From NCBI RefSeq assembly GCF_036488675.1, contig NZ_CP133148.1, positions 2,356,001 to 2,420,000 of the forward strand: a stretch of 64,000 nucleotides of DNA, written 5' to 3'. The notes under the pieces were generated by a model, which saw only the letters and a program-made list of their open reading frames with translations, ran no database searches and had not been told where the DNA came from. This document shows, piece by piece, positions 59,825 through 64,000 of the stretch (position 1 is its first letter; each line of letters opens with the position of its first letter). Position numbers and translations under genes: made by a program. This DNA is from Sinorhizobium chiapasense (GTDB lineage: Bacteria; Pseudomonadota; Alphaproteobacteria; Rhizobiales; Rhizobiaceae).

Positions 59825-60669
59825 TCAGGCCGCCTTATCGCGGCCAATCGCCTGGATCTTGTCCCAGACCTGTCCGGGCCGCGGAATGTCGAGGCCGAAA
59901 ACAGTTTCAAACGTGTCCGCGAGATGGTCCGCGCTTGTGATGCGGTGTTCGCTAACGCTGATGGGCGTCACGGTGCGCAAGCGATCGTTCTGCAGGGCGA
60001 CATAACCGTCGGCGGTATGACGCAGGACTGCCAGCGCGTTTGTGAACGGCGACCCGGGATCCCGCATCAACCAGGCATGCGTGGCGGCCATGGCGGCCTC
60101 GTCGCTGTGATCGGGCCGGAAATCGAAGCTGTGTGCGATGCCATGCACATGGTTGTTGAAGCGCAGCCAGCCGTCGTCCGTCGGCATGATCGAAAAGTCG
60201 AAACCGCGCTGGCTGATCGGTCCGACGGTAAGAGGCACGGGTTCGACGATGGCGTCCGCCACGCCGACCTCGGCGAGATAGGGGCGGTCGAGATCGACAC
60301 GCAGGGTCAGGTGGTTGCCGATGGCGATGTCGCCCAGTTTTTCGCGGTCGACACCGCCGCAAAGACGGGTCACCCGGAAACCGAGCGCATCAAGCGCCGC
60401 GCCGAAGAGACCGTTCATCTCGTAACACCAGCCGCCGCGCCTACCCTCCACCATTTTTGCGAAGGCGGATGCCGGCGTGATCGAGGACGGCCATCCCATG
60501 AAGGTGTCCAGCGCCTCCCACGTGAAGGTCACGAGATGAGCGCGGTGAAGCCTCGACAGGCCGTGGAAGTCGAGAGAAACCGGCCGGTCGACGCCGATCC
60601 TTGCGAGATAGGCGTCCAGCTGACCGGCTGTCAGGTCATTCCGTTTTCGTTTGAAGGCAGGTGTGTCAT
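59825..60669 (-). CDS. nat: Arylamine N-acetyltransferase with a 5' frameshift
   Basis: The core (from 60532) has VEGRRGGWCYEMNGLFGAAL with the catalytic Cys, IGNHLTLRVDLDRPYLAEVG with the His and Asp of the triad, and the usual C-terminal domain. The frame is open further upstream (LTAGQLDAYLARIGVDRPVS, then LHRAHL), which matches the NAT N-terminus, but has no start codon. An ATG at 60669 with AAAGGAG upstream is in another frame and stops after 12 codons. Restoring the frame would give about 281 residues, normal for NAT. The coordinates here include that segment; either a recent frameshift or a GTG start at 60532 with a short protein. Confidence 0.75.
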
Positions 60670-60741
60670 CCTTCGGTCTCCTTTCCGATGGAGCGTTGTT
60701 GAGGTATCCGGTGCTGTAGTTCAGGACGGCGTGTCGCCGGA

Positions 60742-61203
60742 TCAGGCGACCTTGCGGTCATCGTCGGGCAGGAAGGTCAGGCCGAAATCCATTGCGACGG
60801 AGGCGATTTGCTCGGGCGTTTCGGGCTTGCAGAGCTCGATGATCGGAAAGAAGGCTTCGAACCCGCCCGGCGTAACGACGGCCATCAGACGGCCTTCCGT
60901 CTCTCCAATGTTCCGGAATCGATGCGGCACGCCGCGTGGCAGCGCGATGCAGCCACCCTCCGCCAGTTCGACATAGTCGCCGGCACACCAGAAACCGAAG
61001 CAGCCGGACAGGACGCGGAAGAACTCGTCCTCGCGCGCATGCACATGAAGCGGCGGACCTTCTCCGGGCGGTACGATGGCCTCAAGCATCCCGAACGAGC
61101 CGCCTGTATTGGCCGCCATCATGCGTACGATGTGTTTGCCGAACGCCATTGCCGGCGTTCCATGGTCCGGCGGTGATACCGCCGCGTAGGTGAATGTCTT
61201 CAT
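60742..61203 (-). CDS. Cupin-domain protein upstream of nat
   Basis: A 153-residue cupin: IVPPGEGPPLHVHAREDEFF with His, His and Glu ligands, RVLSGCFGFWCAGDYVELAE and the second motif ALPRGVPHRFRNIGETEGRL. This pattern is common among quercetinase/pirin-like small cupins. GGAGACCC precedes the ATG at 61203. The nat start follows 72 bases after its stop, so they share an operon, divergent from the LysR gene. Confidence 0.85.
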   Translation of the reverse strand: MKTFTYAAVSPPDHGTPAMAFGKHIVRMMAANTGGSFGMLEAIVPPGEGPPLHVHAREDEFFRVLSGCFGFWCAGDYVELAEGGCIALPRGVPHRFRNIGETEGRLMAVVTPGGFEAFFPIIELCKPETPEQIASVAMDFGLTFLPDDDRKVA

Positions 61204-61267
61204 GTCGGGTCTCCGTGTGTTTGAGGACACCCATCGATTACTTTGTGCTGCGCGTCATGATAAGACC

Positions 61268-61281
61268 GATGTATTGACATC
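61268..61281. promoter_or_regulatory. Candidate LysR binding site
   Basis: GATGT-ATTG-ACATC, a short palindrome in the 99-base divergent gap between the cupin and LysR genes, 22 bases before the LysR start. LysR regulators favour such interrupted dyads. Assignment is tentative. Confidence 0.4.
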
Positions 61282-61302
61282 ATTGGATGGATAATCGACC
61301 TC

Positions 61303-62196
61303 ATGAAAACGCTCGATCCGCTTGACGGGATTGCCGCCTTTCTAACGGTTTCCACACTTCTCAGCTTCACGAAGGCCGCAGAAGAACTCGGCATGTCGCG
61401 CGCGACGGTGGGGGCGCAGGTGAGGCAGCTCGAGGATCGCCTCGGCATCCGCCTCTTCCAGAGATCGACGCGCAAGGTCGTCCTTACCGAGGCGGGCGCT
61501 GCCTATCGGGAAGCGCTTTCGGGAATCCTGCCGCAGATAAGGGAAGCGGAAAGGGCGGCAACCTCGTTCCAGAAGGAAGCCGTCGGGCGATTGCGGGTGT
61601 CCGCGCCGCCCGATCTCGGGCATCTGGTGATCGTGCCGGCGGTTTCGGAGTTCCTCAAGCTCAACCCGGCTGTGTCCATCGATCTGGACCTGTCGCATCG
61701 GGCCGTGAACCTGATCGAGGATGGCTTCGACCTTGCCATTCGAGGCCGCCTGTCGGTCGATATCAATCTCATCACCCGGCAACTGGCGACATCGCAAATC
61801 GTGATTTGCGCCTCGCCCACCTATATTGCCGAACAGGGTGCACCGGAGACGCCACACGACCTCGTACACCACTCCTGTCTCCACTTTGCCGAGCTAAGAT
61901 GGGGGCGGGTCTGGCCGTTCAGCAGGAACGGTGAGGAGTTTCGCATTCCGATCATGCCCCGGCTGGAACTCAATCACAGCCTTGGCCTGCGCGACGCCGC
62001 CTTGCTGGGGGTCGGTATCGTCCTCCTGCCCGACTTTATCGTCGGGGAAGACCTCAGGCAGGGCCGGTTGGTACGTCTTCTCCCCGACTGGGATATCACC
62101 ACCATACAGTTGCAAGCGGTCTATCCGGCCAATCGCCATATCGCGGTGAAGGTCCGACGCTTCGTCTCGTTCCTGGCGGGAATACTGGGGCCGTAG
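61303..62196 (+). CDS. LysR-family transcriptional regulator
   Basis: A 297-residue LysR protein. The N-terminal winged HTH is LDGIAAFLTVSTLLSFTKAA then EELGMSRATVGAQVRQLEDR, with LGIRLFQRSTRKVVLTEAGA. The periplasmic-binding-like effector domain follows (GRLRVSAPPDLGHLVIVPAV, DLSHRAVNLIEDGFDLAIRG). The divergent cupin-nat operon is the likely target. The ribosome site is weak. The effector is unknown. Confidence 0.92.
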   Translation: MKTLDPLDGIAAFLTVSTLLSFTKAAEELGMSRATVGAQVRQLEDRLGIRLFQRSTRKVVLTEAGAAYREALSGILPQIREAERAATSFQKEAVGRLRVSAPPDLGHLVIVPAVSEFLKLNPAVSIDLDLSHRAVNLIEDGFDLAIRGRLSVDINLITRQLATSQIVICASPTYIAEQGAPETPHDLVHHSCLHFAELRWGRVWPFSRNGEEFRIPIMPRLELNHSLGLRDAALLGVGIVLLPDFIVGEDLRQGRLVRLLPDWDITTIQLQAVYPANRHIAVKVRRFVSFLAGILGP

Positions 62197-62284
62197 CGAT
62201 GATATATGTCTAGACTTGAAGCGCGTCGTGTTCAACCGGCTCACGCGACGTAACCTGCTTTTCGGCGATGATTGATAAAACTTC

Positions 62285-64000
62285 TCACTGCGGCGCGGCG
62301 TGCCCATCCTTGCTGGCCGCAGGCCGATCCTGTAGCGCACCCACGATCGTCTCTCCGAAAATCGCGCGTTGAAGGGGAGCCGCGAGCGATTCTGCGTAGG
62401 GCGTGGCGATGTGATGACGATCGCGGAAGGTCAGTTTGCCGTCGATGACCGCGGGGCAAGTGGTTTTGTTGCAGAAAAGATCGACGACGTCGACATAGGA
62501 CGCATGGCCCACCTCCGAAACGACCTTCCGTTCCGCTGCCGGGATCGTCTCCTCCACCGCCTCGTTGCGCGGTGTGTCGCAAACGCTGGGGCTCTCGTCC
62601 TGCCACAGGGCGCGCGCGACACATTTGTCGAGATAGGATTTGTGCAGCGGTCCGTCCCGAAGCACGACCACTTCGCTGGCCGTGTCTTTCAATGTCTCGA
62701 CCGTGCGCTTGATGCCCTTGGCCCACTCGCTGACGTCGATCTGGTAGCTGGATATGTAATTGATATCGTTTTGCACATAGCTCGATGAATATTCCGAGAG
62801 GATCACGACATCCGGCTTCAGCGAGGCAATCTGACCAAACACCAGCTTCCTCCATTCGTCGCACTCGCTGTAGTTCCGCGCCAACACCGTATTCCAGGTC
62901 GTCACACTTGCCGCCGGACATGACGACTTCAGATAGGTGACGAGCCGCCAGCCGTTGTTCTCGGCAATTCGCTTGAGTGGCGTCGACCAGTGGTCGGCAT
63001 GGGAATCGCCGAAGAGAACGATGGTCTTTTTCGGATTCTTGGCGCCGAATTCGCAGGCCCTTGGCGCAATCTCGTCCCTTTCGAGCACGCAGGCGGAATC
63101 GAATTCCCGCGCCGCCGATTTCCGCTCGGCGCTTGTGAGGACCTGCCGTTGCTCGGAATCGAGGTTGAAGCTTGCAAGGGCTGCGCTTCCGTAGGCGACT
63201 GTCGCGCCCGTCGCTGTCAGCATCGCCGCGAGACCCAGCGACCGGCTGGTCTTTGCCGCCAGCCAACCGCTGTGGCGCACCGGATTTTCGATGAAATGGT
63301 AACTGAAAAGCGAGAGGACGAGTGTGAGCGCCAGACACAGGAGCCGATGGGCGATGGTCAGGTCCGGCTCGAGGATCCCGGCGTAGACGATCACCGGCCA
63401 GTGCCAGAGATAGAGGGAATAAGAGAGCTTCCCGATCTCCTGGAACGGCTGCAGGCCGAGAATGGACCTCGGCCCGATACGGCTCTCATGCGCACCACTG
63501 AGAAGCACCATCACCGTGCCCAGCACCGGCACCAGGGCAATCGAGCCCGGAAAGGGAATATCCTCCGTGACGGTCAGATAGGCCGCCGCGATCAGCGCGA
63601 GCCCAAGCCAGCCGAGCGCGGGCGAAAAGCGGAACCGCCTTGCCCACTCCTGCGAGACCGCCATCGAGGCCAGGCCACCGGCGGCGAATTCCCAAGCTCT
63701 CAGCGGTGAGAAATAGAACGCCCAGGGCTGGGAAATCGCAGTCAGCCGCCAGCAAAGCGCAAGGGAAACCGCGGCCACGGCAGCAAGCAGGAGGAACGGG
63801 TCTCGCTTCGCCGGCCGAAACCGTGCAAGGACCAACAGGAGCGCGGGCCAGACGAGATAGAACTGCTCCTCGACCGAGAGCGACCAGTAATGGATGAACG
63901 GGTTGTTCGACGCGTCCGACGCAAAATAATCGACGGTCCAGCGGATGAGCCACAGATTGATCATGTAGGACGAGGCAAACAGCGATCCCTTCGAATAAAA
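62285..64000 (-). CDS. Acyltransferase-3 with SGNH domain (OafA/YrhL type), partial
   Basis: 571 residues are visible and the N-terminus lies beyond the window. The first part has multiple spans of acyltransferase family 3, including HYWSLSVEEQFYLVWPALLL and LGLQPFQEIGKLSYSLYLWH. From about residue 330 comes an SGNH hydrolase-like domain: KTIVLFGDSHADHWSTPLKR (block I, G-D-S-H) and KLTFRDRHHIATPYAESLAA (block V, D-x-x-H). Such proteins O-acetylate cell-surface glycans: the membrane part passes the acyl group across the membrane and the SGNH part attaches it. It converges with the LysR gene; 88 bases separate them. Confidence 0.92.
   Translation of the reverse strand, partial: FYSKGSLFASSYMINLWLIRWTVDYFASDASNNPFIHYWSLSVEEQFYLVWPALLLVLARFRPAKRDPFLLLAAVAAVSLALCWRLTAISQPWAFYFSPLRAWEFAAGGLASMAVSQEWARRFRFSPALGWLGLALIAAAYLTVTEDIPFPGSIALVPVLGTVMVLLSGAHESRIGPRSILGLQPFQEIGKLSYSLYLWHWPVIVYAGILEPDLTIAHRLLCLALTLVLSLFSYHFIENPVRHSGWLAAKTSRSLGLAAMLTATGATVAYGSAALASFNLDSEQRQVLTSAERKSAAREFDSACVLERDEIAPRACEFGAKNPKKTIVLFGDSHADHWSTPLKRIAENNGWRLVTYLKSSCPAASVTTWNTVLARNYSECDEWRKLVFGQIASLKPDVVILSEYSSSYVQNDINYISSYQIDVSEWAKGIKRTVETLKDTASEVVVLRDGPLHKSYLDKCVARALWQDESPSVCDTPRNEAVEETIPAAERKVVSEVGHASYVDVVDLFCNKTTCPAVIDGKLTFRDRHHIATPYAESLAAPLQRAIFGETIVGALQDRPAASKDGHAAPQ

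Overview
This is GC-rich chromosomal DNA from an alphaproteobacterium of the order Rhizobiales, most likely Sinorhizobium/Ensifer. The support is a short second FtsZ without a C-terminal tail, three class III cyclase proteins with TolB-like/TPR output regions, a cspA - small gene - rpsU arrangement, a long TRAP system of the mannitol/chloroaromatic type, and many short palindromic repeats like the intergenic mosaic elements of rhizobia. No rRNA, tRNA, CRISPR array, prophage or transposase gene was seen. The genus is an inference; no database was consulted.

Layout. 1-2.3 kb: TetR-controlled DUF1348 operon and a PhnB-like VOC gene, then a repeat-rich gap. 2.6-9 kb: cyclase 1, a DUF899 protein with a small membrane protein and a divergent HTH regulator, a SnoaL-like protein and a beta-propeller protein. 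8.8-12.6 kb: MFS carrier, YHS-domain and ankyrin proteins, HlyD/DUF3302 pair. 12.7-16.4 kb: TRAP transporter DctP-DctQ-DctM. 16.8-23.2 kb: L,D-transpeptidase lipoprotein with a hexamer repeat, cyclase 2, ftsZ2, a cupin and a HAD phosphatase fused to a P-loop ATPase. 23.4-28.2 kb: glutathione transferase and an iron-type ABC importer. 28.4-30.7 kb: an AT-richer KAP-family P-loop NTPase, probably acquired. 31-34.4 kb: Nudix, cspA, small protein, rpsU and an AI-2E/PerM protein flanked by two inverted copies of a long palindromic repeat. 35-39.3 kb: RND pump.

39.3-42.7 kb: cupin and a tandem pair of proteins whose C-terminal domain looks like a degenerate GGDEF domain. 43-46.5 kb: four-gene operon with a citryl-CoA-lyase-like protein, a PaaK-like CoA ligase, a VOC protein and a glutathione transferase. 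46.6-51.9 kb: methyltransferases, SDR with divergent TetR, glutathione transferase, aldo/keto reductase. 52-55.7 kb: cyclase 3, a Xre/RES toxin-antitoxin pair and a VOC protein. 55.7-59.5 kb: TetR with a 25-bp palindromic operator facing an adaptor-FtsX-ATPase efflux operon. 59.6-64 kb: truncated YceI remnant, arylamine N-acetyltransferase with a 5' frameshift, cupin, divergent LysR, and an acyltransferase-3/SGNH protein running off the right edge.

Most of the window is ordinary rhizobial chromosome: import, efflux, detoxification and small regulator-target pairs. The points that stand out are the duplicated degenerate GGDEF genes, the HAD-ATPase fusion, the isolated KAP NTPase, the citryl-CoA-lyase/CoA-ligase operon, and a repeat family whose ends supply stop codons to neighbouring genes.
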